Part shown: positions 52,282 through 60,715 of the stretch, in pieces
Layout: each line of letters starts with the position of its first letter
Position numbering within the stretch: position 1 is the stretch's first letter
DNA from: Pseudanabaena sp. BC1403
Lineage (GTDB): Bacteria > Cyanobacteriota > Cyanobacteriia > Pseudanabaenales > Pseudanabaenaceae
Assembly: GCF_002914585.1 (NCBI RefSeq)
Contig: NZ_PDDM01000004.1
Coordinates: 62,001-126,000 of the forward strand
Direction of reading: 5' to 3'
DNA: 64,000 nt
The notes under the pieces: model-generated
Databases searched by the model: none
Seen by the model: only the letters and a program-made list of their open reading frames with translations
Told to the model about the DNA's origin: nothing
Made by a program: the position numbers and the translations under genes

Positions 52282-53350
52282 TAAGTTTCCTCTGATTGAT
52301 ATCCATGATTATTTCATCCCATATCTTGTTAAAAATCCCTTCCCAATTATGTTCTCTAAATATCTGCTCTCTTAGTTTCTCGCTACGGAATAACAATTCT
52401 GATTCGGGTAGATTTAACGCCCATTCCACAATTTTCTGGTTTTCTACAGGATCTTGAGTCAAATAAATTGCATATGGACTGGAGAATCCACTCTCAGGCG
52501 TTATAAGTGGAATTAATCCTCTAGCGCAGTTTTCTAGAATTGTTGTAGATTGGGCATCCATCCTAGCTGTATGAATATAAAAATCACAATTTTCTACAAC
52601 CCAATCGTTAAATTCAGGATCACTATTATCTACACTACCTATAAAGTTGAAAACATATTTCGGATTTGAGTCTATTTCCAATAATCCGATAGGACTGTCA
52701 ATGTTGTAACTGGCTACATGAAGAATAGCGTCAATATTTTGTAACGTTTGGCATGTGAGATCAAATCCTTTGTAAACATCTAAGTTACTAATATGTAAGA
52801 GTTGACGTTCGCCAATTAAATTAAATCTCTTTTTAACCACAGGTAAATTTTGGGCTGCAAGTCCCATATTGCAATGTATCAGTTTATCTTTAACCTTAGA
52901 CTGAATAGAGTTGTCATTTTTCTCTAACGTACGCTTAATCCAAATGTCTCCACATAGTGCAAATATCTTTCGCCCAGCCAGAAGTTGAGATTCGATATAT
53001 GGCATATTTTCCAGCCACACGGATGGGAACTCTGGTACCCAAGGTGTAAATAGGTAAGTGTTGGGATGGCAATCGTCAGAAGAACTTAGAGCGTTGTCCT
53101 TAACCCAGTTACGCAAAACCTTTCCATTTTTAGATTTATCTATAGGGGTTCGACTATCCCATGTAGGTTGTCCAATTAGTATATCGTCTGGGGACGTGGT
53201 TACTCTTCCTGCTAGCCAACTTGACTGATGAAAAGCAATTTTTTGGCTTAGATAGTATTCTCCCCACTTAGCGATCTCTAGACTAGAGGATTCATAATGT
53301 TTATAGCTTTCTTCGCTCATGTGGTAATCACACCAAAGAAAATGCAACAT
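52268..53350 (-). CDS. Glycosyltransferase, GT4-like (GT-B fold)
   Basis: 360 residues. The N-terminal half is not clearly recognised. The C-terminal half has the GT-B pattern: RQLLHISNLDVYKGFDLTCQ (donor-binding entry), FNFIGSVDN, FYIHTARMDAQSTTILENCA and RGLIPLITPESGF, the 'ExxAxGxPvi' donor motif. A retaining sugar transfer is plausible. It shares the 14-bp overlap with the downstream methyltransferase. About 150 bp separate its start from the divergent methyltransferase pseudogene. Confidence 0.75.
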   Translation of the reverse strand: MLHFLWCDYHMSEESYKHYESSSLEIAKWGEYYLSQKIAFHQSSWLAGRVTTSPDDILIGQPTWDSRTPIDKSKNGKVLRNWVKDNALSSSDDCHPNTYLFTPWVPEFPSVWLENMPYIESQLLAGRKIFALCGDIWIKRTLEKNDNSIQSKVKDKLIHCNMGLAAQNLPVVKKRFNLIGERQLLHISNLDVYKGFDLTCQTLQNIDAILHVASYNIDSPIGLLEIDSNPKYVFNFIGSVDNSDPEFNDWVVENCDFYIHTARMDAQSTTILENCARGLIPLITPESGFSSPYAIYLTQDPVENQKIVEWALNLPESELLFRSEKLREQIFREHNWEGIFNKIWDEIIMDINQRKLNEST

Positions 53351-53500
53351 TGCTGTATTGACTCGTCAGATTATTACTGTGGCAATTCTAGCATTGCCAG
53401 TAACTTCAGTAAACTATCTTTTTACTTCCTGCTCAAATAGTTTCGGAGACTCTCTTTGCGTTATAACTTACTAAGATCTTTATGCATTTAGAAAAAATCA

Positions 53501-54121
53501 GTGAAATTACATATTGGTGGACAAGAAGCTCATCCTGACTGGAAAATTTTTGACGTTGAAAGTCGTCCAGAAGTAGATTATGTTGGCGATGCTGGAGACT
53601 TAAGTCAGTTTGAAGATGAGTCAATTGATGCGATTTATGCTAGCCACGTTCTAGAACATTTCTATCATTCTCTTCATAATGAAATGATATTTACACTAGC
53701 GGAGTGGCATAGAGTCCTCAAAAAAGGTGGGCAACTTATGATTAGTGTCCCTGATCTAAGGATTTTAAGTTGGCTCTATTCCCGACCTGACATTGATGTA
53801 ATGGGTGCGACCTCCACTTGATAACCCCTTGCTACGCATAGATCCTGAATTCCCCTAACTCAGGGAATAACCTTTGAGTCAATTCGATGAAAGCTTTACT
53901 GGGCAAAGATTTTGATGATTTGAGAAGGTGCCAAATGAAGGTCGCACCCGATGTAATGGCGCGAATGCACCTCATGCGAATTATGTTTGGTGGACAGATA
54001 AATCAGTTTGATGTTCACAAAGTCGGCTTTGATTTCGACATCTTGTGCTTGTATTTAGCAGAAGTTGGATTTGAAGGCTGTACTAGAGTAGCTGAATTTA
54101 ATCTATTTAATGATTGTAGTA
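53501..54121 (+). pseudogene. SAM methyltransferase gene interrupted by a 147-bp element and truncated at its 3' end
   Basis: GTG 53501 opens KLHIGGQEAHPDWKIFDVE, then VDYVGDAGDLSQF, AIYASHVLEHFYHSL, RVLKKGGQLMISVPDL, a usual class I methyltransferase of surface-glycan loci. Codons run to 53802. Bases 53803-53949 are foreign, and the frame resumes exactly at 53958: ...DIDV-MARMHLMRIMFGGQIN, FDVHKVGFDFDIL, EFNLFNDCSN. The expected C-terminal residues are missing and replaced by unrelated DNA at about 54122. So it is doubly damaged and is probably inactive. Confidence 0.8.
53803..53949. mobile_element. Small inverted-repeat element (MITE or IS deletion derivative) with 8-bp target duplication
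   Basis: 147 bp, terminal inverted repeats GGGTGCGACCT / AGGTCGCACCC (11 bp perfect, weaker match for about ten more). Flanked by direct repeats GATGTAAT at 53795-53802 and 53950-53957. Removal of the element plus one repeat (155 bp) restores the methyltransferase reading frame exactly. No transposase is encoded. Confidence 0.85.
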
Positions 54122-54122
54122 A

Positions 54123-54209
54123 CTGTGGAATGCTGAGCAGTTTACTAGAGATATGGAATCTGCTTATGAACAAATGTGGGAAATTTATACGCAGTCTTGT
54201 GCAACCTAA
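54123..54209 (+). pseudogene. 3' end remnant of a third OGT-type gene
   Basis: Frame at 54123 reads LWNAEQFTRDMESAYEQMWE and then IYTQSCAT-stop. The first 20 residues equal the end of OGT copy 2 (51.6 kb), and the DNA is nearly identical for about 60 bases. The last eight residues differ, so it is a related third gene, not only a copy of gene 2. It is fused out of frame to the methyltransferase gene. Confidence 0.75.
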
Positions 54210-54291
54210 AATAAGATTTATCCGAGTTGTTACTGATGGCAAAAGCCATTAATAATGAATAGTATATAAACTACAACAGGAGCTTTTAATT

Positions 54292-55143
54292 TTGACAGAG
54301 GCAATACAAATGCAACTAAAGGCTGATAGTAGTGATTTTTTAGGGAGATTTAGAGAGGTCGTCTCAGATCCACTGAACCTTGTTATTCAGAGAGACCCTC
54401 GCGCTGGCTTTGTGGAATGCGGTTATGTTTATCTTCATAATGGATTAATGGTTCCAGTCATGGGTCCTCATGCCTATTATGGAGACTTTAGTTCAATTCT
54501 TGTCATAAATCGCGGCGTTCATGAACCGCTTGAAGAGTTTGTCTTCCAAGAAGTACTAAAACATCTTCCGACTTCGCCCCTCATGCTTGAACTCGGTGCT
54601 TACTGGGGGCATTATTCTATGTGGCTAAAGTTGGCTCATCCCGATGCTAATGTACATCTAGTAGAACCAGAATTACAAAATCTGAATGCAGGAAAGCATA
54701 ATTTCGAGCTAAATGGATTCACTGGCGAATTTATTCAGGCTTTTGTTGGACATAATCATTTTAGTGTTGATCAATATTTAGCAGAAAAAGGTATCGAGAA
54801 AGTTACTATTCTTCATTCTGATGTGCAAGGCTATGAAGTAGAAATGCTCAATGATTGCGTCAAATCTTTAGAGAGTAAAACCATCGATTATCTCTTTGTT
54901 TCAACTCATTCCCAACAATTGCATCTTGAGGTAATCAATCAGCTCAAAAATTTCGATTATAGAGTTGAAATATCTTCCGATTTTGATTATGAAACCACTT
55001 CTTGCGACGGCTTTATTTTTGCATCTAGTCCTTTGATTGAACCAATATTCAAAGAATTCATGCCAATGAGTAGATTGCAGATTTCAGAGTCTCAGCCTGA
55101 TTTTTTGGTTGATTATTTGTTGAATTTATTGTTGGCTAACTAA
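54292..55143 (+). CDS. FkbM family SAM-dependent methyltransferase
   Basis: 283 residues, TTG start at 54292, eight bases after AGGAGC (54279-54284); ATG 54310 is the alternative. Motif I is LMLELGAYWGHYSMWLKL, then VHLVEPELQNLNAGKHN and TILHSDVQGYEVEMLND, the FkbM 'lKiDvEGhE' position with Val/Gln changes. Such enzymes often O-methylate sugars. It follows the OGT remnant on the same strand, and 36 bases beyond its stop lies the converging DUF2887 gene. Confidence 0.8.
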   Translation: MTEAIQMQLKADSSDFLGRFREVVSDPLNLVIQRDPRAGFVECGYVYLHNGLMVPVMGPHAYYGDFSSILVINRGVHEPLEEFVFQEVLKHLPTSPLMLELGAYWGHYSMWLKLAHPDANVHLVEPELQNLNAGKHNFELNGFTGEFIQAFVGHNHFSVDQYLAEKGIEKVTILHSDVQGYEVEMLNDCVKSLESKTIDYLFVSTHSQQLHLEVINQLKNFDYRVEISSDFDYETTSCDGFIFASSPLIEPIFKEFMPMSRLQISESQPDFLVDYLLNLLLAN

Positions 55144-55151
55144 ATTAACGG

Positions 55152-55196
55152 TGCGATCGCAATTTATTTGATGACGAGATCAAGATTGCGATCGCA
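55152..55196. terminator. Hairpin between convergent FkbM and DUF2887 genes, built of two HIP1 sites
   Basis: Arms TGCGATCGCAAT (55152-55163) and ATTGCGATCGCA (55185-55196), 21-nt loop. The right arm enters the end of the minus-strand gene. No T-run, so termination is uncertain. Confidence 0.4.
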
Positions 55197-56076
55197 GATT
55201 TATTTCGACTGTAGCCATGCCATCTAACCAAATCTCCAAATCAGCCATGCCCTTAAAATCTAGCAAAGCCTCAGCAAGATTCTCGATGTCAGTAATTGGT
55301 AGCGATCGCACTTTTTCTTGTTGTGTGATCGAGAGTTTCCCACAACGTCGGTTAAGAAGACGTAGCACTATTTCAATTTCTTCTTCTTGGCGACCAATTT
55401 TTCGACCAATTTCCCCCCCGCTCTGCTGACCAATTTGGAAAACTTCTTGGTAAAAACGTGTTTGAGTTACATCCGCTTCTTTAAGATTTAGCATCAGTCT
55501 TACCTCTTCGATACTCAATTGTGGAAATTTATTTATTGGTATAGCCTCTACCAAGTCCAGGCGCATCCGAAACTCTGCTGGAGTATTGCTATTTCTCAAT
55601 ACCGCCTGAGCTGAGTCAGGTGTTTCTTGCTCTGAAACAACCAAAAGCCGCAGCAAAGATAAATTTGGACTTAAATCTACCTCATCAATTAGATCTTCTA
55701 AGTAGAGTCGATGCACCCAAGTATCTAGCAAAATCTGATAAGGTGACTCAGTACCTAAATCTTGACTACGGCGGCGCAAGATTACTAATCCGCGCCAAGG
55801 TCTAGTAACTTTATACTGTCGTAAGTAAAGAAATATTCCTGCAAAGAACCGACTATAAAAGTCAGCGTCACTTTGCATTTGCGCTTCTAAAAATACCAAT
55901 GGCAAGCTCAGATCATCAGAAATCGGAGTGAGCAATCCATCTAGTCGAAGTTCCGTCTCTTTAACTACTGGCGCACTGTAGTCAAATTCGCAGTTTGCAG
56001 GAATATCAGGCACTAACTCTGAGATTAAATCAGGTTGAGATAGAAAGATTCGATAAAAAAGTTTGTCAGTTTTCAT
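55180..56076 (-). CDS. Rpn/DUF2887 family nuclease-like protein (DUF4351 tail)
   Basis: 298 residues. The N-terminal part resembles the Rpn/DUF2887 group: MKTDKLFYRIFLSQPDLISE, ETELRLDGLLTPISDD and PLVFLEAQMQSDADFYSRFF, a PD-(D/E)XK-like core with candidate Asp, Glu and Gln. Then come about 60 residues of linker, a coiled stretch (GRKIGRQEEEIEIVLRLLNR) and the DUF4351-type end LSITQQEKVRSLPITDIENL. Rpn proteins in E. coli are recombination-promoting DNases. Cyanobacteria carry many copies of this group, often near mobile DNA. The start is 5 bp after the upstream FkbM-TPR gene, so they are in one operon. Confidence 0.8.
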   Translation of the reverse strand: MKTDKLFYRIFLSQPDLISELVPDIPANCEFDYSAPVVKETELRLDGLLTPISDDLSLPLVFLEAQMQSDADFYSRFFAGIFLYLRQYKVTRPWRGLVILRRRSQDLGTESPYQILLDTWVHRLYLEDLIDEVDLSPNLSLLRLLVVSEQETPDSAQAVLRNSNTPAEFRMRLDLVEAIPINKFPQLSIEEVRLMLNLKEADVTQTRFYQEVFQIGQQSGGEIGRKIGRQEEEIEIVLRLLNRRCGKLSITQQEKVRSLPITDIENLAEALLDFKGMADLEIWLDGMATVEINLRSQS

Positions 56077-56081
56077 TCCGC

Positions 56082-57668
56082 TTATTGCACAATGCTTTTC
56101 TGAGGTAAAGCGATGATATTCAGGCTACCCTGAAAGTCAGCATTTACATCAACAGGAATTAGCTTCTGTAAATATGGCTGATACCGAAACAGTTTATAAC
56201 CGATGCTTCTCAAATAATCTGCGACAGGTAAGTTACTGCCTTGATGTCCCGCAATATTTTCATAGAGGATGATCGGTGCAAACTCAGTGAGAATGTGATC
56301 GCACCCTCTCAGAACTTGTAGTTCATGTCCCTCAGCATCAATCTTGAGAAAATCAACTCGACTCACGCCATATTGCTCAATAAGACTATCCAAGGTAAAA
56401 CACTCAACTTCTTCAAAGCTACTGGCATCTCTAGTGCGTCCTTCCTCTTCAGAAATTAGTTCATTAAGCTCACTCGCAGAACTAAGTGATAATTTCGCAG
56501 TGCCAATGCGATCGCTTGCGGCTCCTGCACAGACCTTTACCCAATCTAGCTGATTAACTCGGCAAGTTTCACTGAGGTACGCTACACACTGAGAAAATGG
56601 TTCTACAGCCAAGACTAAACCCGTTGAGCCGACCCTTCGAGCCGAGCTGAATGTATATACCCCAGCATTTGCCCCGACATCAATCACCGTCATTCCTGCC
56701 TGAATCCCATTGCGCCAAAACTCAATTTCCTGCTCAAACCAGTCACCTTGAGCAACTAAAACACTGGTGACAATGCTGCGAAAGTTTGGCTCTACCGCTA
56801 AGACTAAATCTTCATCAAAAGCAACATAGGCGATCTCACTGTCCACAGGGAGCTTAGTCCATTGCCATGCCGCCGCATCGCTATTTTGCTGTAAACAAAT
56901 GTCATGCGCTGCTTCTAGCCAATACTTAGCGGTATTTAAATCACCAATACTGCGATAGCCCAGATGAAGTGCTTGTAAGATTGGAGCATAATCTGGAGCC
57001 AGTCGTCTAGCATGGTGTAAATGGATAATTCCTTCAACCTGACGACTCATCAATTCGGCAATGCCCAGCATTAAGTGTACAGTGGGACTATCTGCAAAAA
57101 GCTGATTAGCCAAGCGCAAGAATCGAATTCCAGAGGCGTTGTAAAATACAAACTGCGATCGCTTTAAAGCTTCCGCTAGCAACATTAAGATTTGATCATA
57201 ACCATTATTGGCATTGAGAATCAATTCAAACTCTAGAGACTCTCTAGCAGATGTAGGTAAATAAACTAACCCTATGGCAATGCTTTGAGAAGATGTATAA
57301 ATAGGTTGCAATACATTAATGGCAGTATTTAGAGCTAGCTGGATTGCCTTGTCATTTTCTGCCAACATACTTTGAATAATTACATAGTGAGCAGCACAAT
57401 GTGGACTTTGATTGAGGCTAAACCCTCTTTCTAACTTCTGCATTGCAGTCTGAAGTAGGCTAGCTCTTTCCTCTACATCTTCCGATTGCTCTGCTTCAAT
57501 TAAATCGATAACAGCTAAGTTATTCCAATCCAGAGAAGTCTCAGGACTATCCCAGTTAGTATTTTTGAAAATCTCTTCAACTGATGACAAAATGTTGGCA
57601 TCAAGATCAGGATAGTGTCTGAAAATATATTCAAGATAGAGATCGCTAGGATCAGAGGCTAATTTCAT
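56082..57668 (-). CDS. FkbM family methyltransferase with N-terminal helical (TPR-like) region
   Basis: 528 residues. The first 300 are helical repeats, with TPR-like units near AIQLALNTAINVL and HLMLGIAELMSRQ. The FkbM domain starts near residue 323: MTVIDVGANAGVYTFSSARR, LVLAVEPFSQCVAYL, and later VDFLKIDAEGHELQVLRG. It is the best-preserved FkbM motif set of the window. The TPR part likely binds a protein or glycan partner. It is second gene of a minus-strand operon that starts at 59036. Confidence 0.85.
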   Translation of the reverse strand: MKLASDPSDLYLEYIFRHYPDLDANILSSVEEIFKNTNWDSPETSLDWNNLAVIDLIEAEQSEDVEERASLLQTAMQKLERGFSLNQSPHCAAHYVIIQSMLAENDKAIQLALNTAINVLQPIYTSSQSIAIGLVYLPTSARESLEFELILNANNGYDQILMLLAEALKRSQFVFYNASGIRFLRLANQLFADSPTVHLMLGIAELMSRQVEGIIHLHHARRLAPDYAPILQALHLGYRSIGDLNTAKYWLEAAHDICLQQNSDAAAWQWTKLPVDSEIAYVAFDEDLVLAVEPNFRSIVTSVLVAQGDWFEQEIEFWRNGIQAGMTVIDVGANAGVYTFSSARRVGSTGLVLAVEPFSQCVAYLSETCRVNQLDWVKVCAGAASDRIGTAKLSLSSASELNELISEEEGRTRDASSFEEVECFTLDSLIEQYGVSRVDFLKIDAEGHELQVLRGCDHILTEFAPIILYENIAGHQGSNLPVADYLRSIGYKLFRYQPYLQKLIPVDVNADFQGSLNIIALPQKSIVQ

Positions 57669-57704
57669 GACTAAATCCTTTGTAAAAAAATATAAGATAA
57701 ATAT

Positions 57705-59036
57705 TTAGTGAGCTTGAAGTTCTAGCATGAGGTAGTCCAAGCTTTCTAGGGACTGTACTGTATTTTGGACTAACTGAAAAGCTTTCTGCTGATCTATAGG
57801 CTGCAAAGTTACAGGATCTACAGGTCTAAACTTTTTCCAACGCTCAACCAAAGAGATCATGGTCTGTGGTGCATCCAATAGAGGCAACAGGCAAGTAGCC
57901 ATTGAGCTATCAATCGTGACAACTTGCATATGAGTTGATAGATACTGATTAAGACTAAAAATCCCACAATCAGTAATACAAGTAACTAGATCCTTTTTAA
58001 AATTGGAAGTATTTAATTGAGGATGTAGACAGACTTTCGCTGTCTGCCAATCGGTATCACTCCATTCACTAAAAGGAACAAAGGTTTGAATTTGTTGAGG
58101 ATGACCACACCAAAAATCTAATAACCGATGAATTGGATGGAGTAATTCATACATTTGCAACCGATCTTCAATCGATAAATCTGGTAAACTCATCTCCAAA
58201 AAGACAGGTAAATTATTTGCTTCTTTAAATAAATCTCTAAAATCCCATTCGCGCCAATTCACCATACTGATAAATTCTAGATCAGCTAACTTCAGCGAAG
58301 TAAATAGATCGGCGATCGTATAACCCTTATCCCCTTGGAATAGGTGATTCATCAGAATATCTTGTTTACTTTCTTGTGCCGAGTATTTAGGATTCCAAGT
58401 TTGAGATTTTAGCAAAACATTATCTTGTAAAGCTTGCATCGTCTCAACAACAATCTCGATCTCTAGATCTTCTGGATTTCCATCCAACAATCCCATCATT
58501 CCAAACATTTTTTGAGCGCGAAAAAAGCTAGTTCGCTGAATGGAACTATGTAAATTGCTGCGAATGATGCCATCAGGTTTTAAGACTGATTGCATAGACT
58601 TTAGGGCAGTCGCAGGTTCAGGAAAAAGATATAGCAATTCATCGCAATTTATATAATCAAATTGATAGCCTAAAGATGGTAATTCTTCGAGTGATGCGAC
58701 AATAAATTCTACATTGTCAAACTCATTATGTTCTAAACGTTGTTCTGCTAACTTAATTGACTCGGCGGATATATCTACTCCAACTATTTTTGCTCCTGGG
58801 TTTGCTTCTGCTAGAACTAGAGATTTATATCCTGAGCCACATCCTGCATCTAGAATCACTTTCCCTTTAGTATCTATAACTTTTTGATCTCTTAAGTAGA
58901 AAGAAGTTACTAAATTGTGAATATATAGCTCATTAGGATTGTCTTTCGGCGACTTTTCAAGAGGGATTCTAGGATATGGGCTACTGTCAAACTGTTGACG
59001 TATTTTATCTAGTAGGTCGGATTTAGGATCAGTCAT
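57705..59036 (-). CDS. Class I methyltransferase with long C-terminal extension
   Basis: 443 residues. A methyltransferase core (about 55-170) has VILDAGCGSGYKSLVLAEAN, GVDISAESIKLAEQRL, FIVASLEELP and YINCDELLYLFPEP. The N-terminal KIRQQFDSSPYPRIPLE resembles the start of cyanobacterial tetratricopeptide-linked methyltransferases. The remaining 270 residues are helical and not recognised. Substrate unknown, perhaps a glycan or protein of the same locus. First gene of the minus-strand operon, 36 bp before the FkbM-TPR gene. Confidence 0.8.
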   Translation of the reverse strand: MTDPKSDLLDKIRQQFDSSPYPRIPLEKSPKDNPNELYIHNLVTSFYLRDQKVIDTKGKVILDAGCGSGYKSLVLAEANPGAKIVGVDISAESIKLAEQRLEHNEFDNVEFIVASLEELPSLGYQFDYINCDELLYLFPEPATALKSMQSVLKPDGIIRSNLHSSIQRTSFFRAQKMFGMMGLLDGNPEDLEIEIVVETMQALQDNVLLKSQTWNPKYSAQESKQDILMNHLFQGDKGYTIADLFTSLKLADLEFISMVNWREWDFRDLFKEANNLPVFLEMSLPDLSIEDRLQMYELLHPIHRLLDFWCGHPQQIQTFVPFSEWSDTDWQTAKVCLHPQLNTSNFKKDLVTCITDCGIFSLNQYLSTHMQVVTIDSSMATCLLPLLDAPQTMISLVERWKKFRPVDPVTLQPIDQQKAFQLVQNTVQSLESLDYLMLELQAH

Positions 59037-59166
59037 GTAAAGTTACTCTTGATCTTCTGAGGATTTTTTATTGCTTTAATAAATGCGATCGCATTGTAGC
59101 AGACTGCTATTCAGGAATAAATGAGAAAATTGTAGAATTACAGTACAAAGATTATTTGGCGTTTCT

Positions 59167-60714
59167 ATGCGAAATTTGCAAAATCTCCTGTTTGCCGCTC
59201 TAGGTGGGGTACTGATGGGACTCACACCTGACCCATTTAGTCAATGGTGGCTAGCATGGATCGCCCTAATCCCACTTTGGATGCTGGCTCAAAAGCTGAA
59301 AGTCAAAGAGGCGATCGCAATGGGGGCGATGTGGGGATTTTGCTATCACGGTATGGCGTTATTTTGGATTACGACGGTGCATCCGATGGAATGGATGGGC
59401 GTGCCTTGGTGGACAAGTTTTTGGATTGCCACATTGGTTTGGTTGTTGATTACGAGCTGGGGTGCGGTATTGTCAGGCTTATGGGCTGCGGGAATGTCAT
59501 TGTTCACGCAGAAGCTCAATGTAACTAGTCGGGTAGTTATTGCTTGTGCGATGTTTAGCGGACTAGAAACCGTGTGGAGTTGGGGACCACTTTATTGGAC
59601 GGCGCTAGGGTTTACCCAGAGTCCCCATGATTTGCTATTGCTACAAATTAGCCGTATCTCTGGGCAGCAGACTATGACTGCGGCAATTGTGGCTATTAAT
59701 GGATTATTTGCCGAAATTCTTTTACATAGAACTTGGGCTGAAAGACGACGCTATGCGATCGCGGCGATTTCTTTGCTAATTGCGATCGCGGGTTATGGTT
59801 TGTGGGAAATGCAAGGCGATCGCATGGCAAGTAGCAATAGGCAAGCGATCAAAGCAGGAATCATTCAGGGGAATTTCCCTAATGCGCTCACGGTCAAACC
59901 GAGAGGATGGGAGATCGCAGTTAATAACTACACTAAAGGCTATGAAAAGCTGGCTCAGTCAGGGGCTGAGATGATCGTTACGCCTGAAACTGCGATTTCT
60001 TTTCTCTATCCAAATTATGATGCCCGTCGCGAGCCGTTTGATCTTGCTGTGAAGAAATATCGCGTTCCTGTCTGGCTGGGAGGTTTCGGCACAACTCGCA
60101 ATCCCAATGCCGAAGATCCAAATAATTATACTAATAGTCTATTTTTGATTGATGGCTCAGATAAGATTCTCGGTCAATATGACAAAGTGCGGCTTGTCCC
60201 AGTGGGAGAATATATTCCCTTTAAGCCAATATTAGGAAGTCTGATTAAACGCTTATCGCCGCTTAGAGGCGAAGTCGATGCAGGATCGAGCGAACAACTC
60301 GTTGATACGCCGTGGGGACGTTTCATTGTCGGCATTTGCTATGAGTCGGCATATCCCGCCACTTTCCGTTTTCAAACCGCCGCAGGTGGTAGGTTAATTT
60401 TATCTGCTTCAAACAATTCCCACTTTGCTTCCTATATGTCGGCGCAACACCATGCTCAAGATGTGGCAAGAGCAATTGAAAGCGATCGCTGGGCAGTTAG
60501 AGCTACTAATACTGGCTATTCTGGCTTTGTTGACCCTAATGGGCGCACAATTTGGCTGTCAGACGTGAATACTTATGAAACACATATGGAAACAGTTTAT
60601 TTAAGAGACACAAAAACTCTATATGTACTGTGGGGTGATTGGTTGACACCTTTGCTTTGTATTAGCAGCATTGCCATTTATACTAAGCATCGTCTTACAG
60701 AAGATTTTGGTTGA
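59167..60714 (+). CDS. lnt: Apolipoprotein N-acyltransferase
   Basis: 515 residues with about seven membrane segments in residues 1-215, then the nitrilase-like periplasmic domain. The catalytic triad is seen: E274 in VTPETAISF, K340 in GQYDKVRLVPVGEYIPF, and C391 in GICYES. Lnt adds a third acyl chain to the N-terminal Cys of lipoproteins after Lgt and signal peptidase II. ATG 59167 gives the usual length. Its stop is separated by a single base from the stop of the convergent cyclase-like gene, with no terminator between them. Confidence 0.93.
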   Translation: MRNLQNLLFAALGGVLMGLTPDPFSQWWLAWIALIPLWMLAQKLKVKEAIAMGAMWGFCYHGMALFWITTVHPMEWMGVPWWTSFWIATLVWLLITSWGAVLSGLWAAGMSLFTQKLNVTSRVVIACAMFSGLETVWSWGPLYWTALGFTQSPHDLLLLQISRISGQQTMTAAIVAINGLFAEILLHRTWAERRRYAIAAISLLIAIAGYGLWEMQGDRMASSNRQAIKAGIIQGNFPNALTVKPRGWEIAVNNYTKGYEKLAQSGAEMIVTPETAISFLYPNYDARREPFDLAVKKYRVPVWLGGFGTTRNPNAEDPNNYTNSLFLIDGSDKILGQYDKVRLVPVGEYIPFKPILGSLIKRLSPLRGEVDAGSSEQLVDTPWGRFIVGICYESAYPATFRFQTAAGGRLILSASNNSHFASYMSAQHHAQDVARAIESDRWAVRATNTGYSGFVDPNGRTIWLSDVNTYETHMETVYLRDTKTLYVLWGDWLTPLLCISSIAIYTKHRLTEDFG

Positions 60715-60715
60715 A

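Noticed and set aside
53887-54252. Separate 121-residue gene
   Set aside because: Its first part lies within the inserted element, the middle is the second half of the methyltransferase, and the end is out-of-frame OGT DNA.
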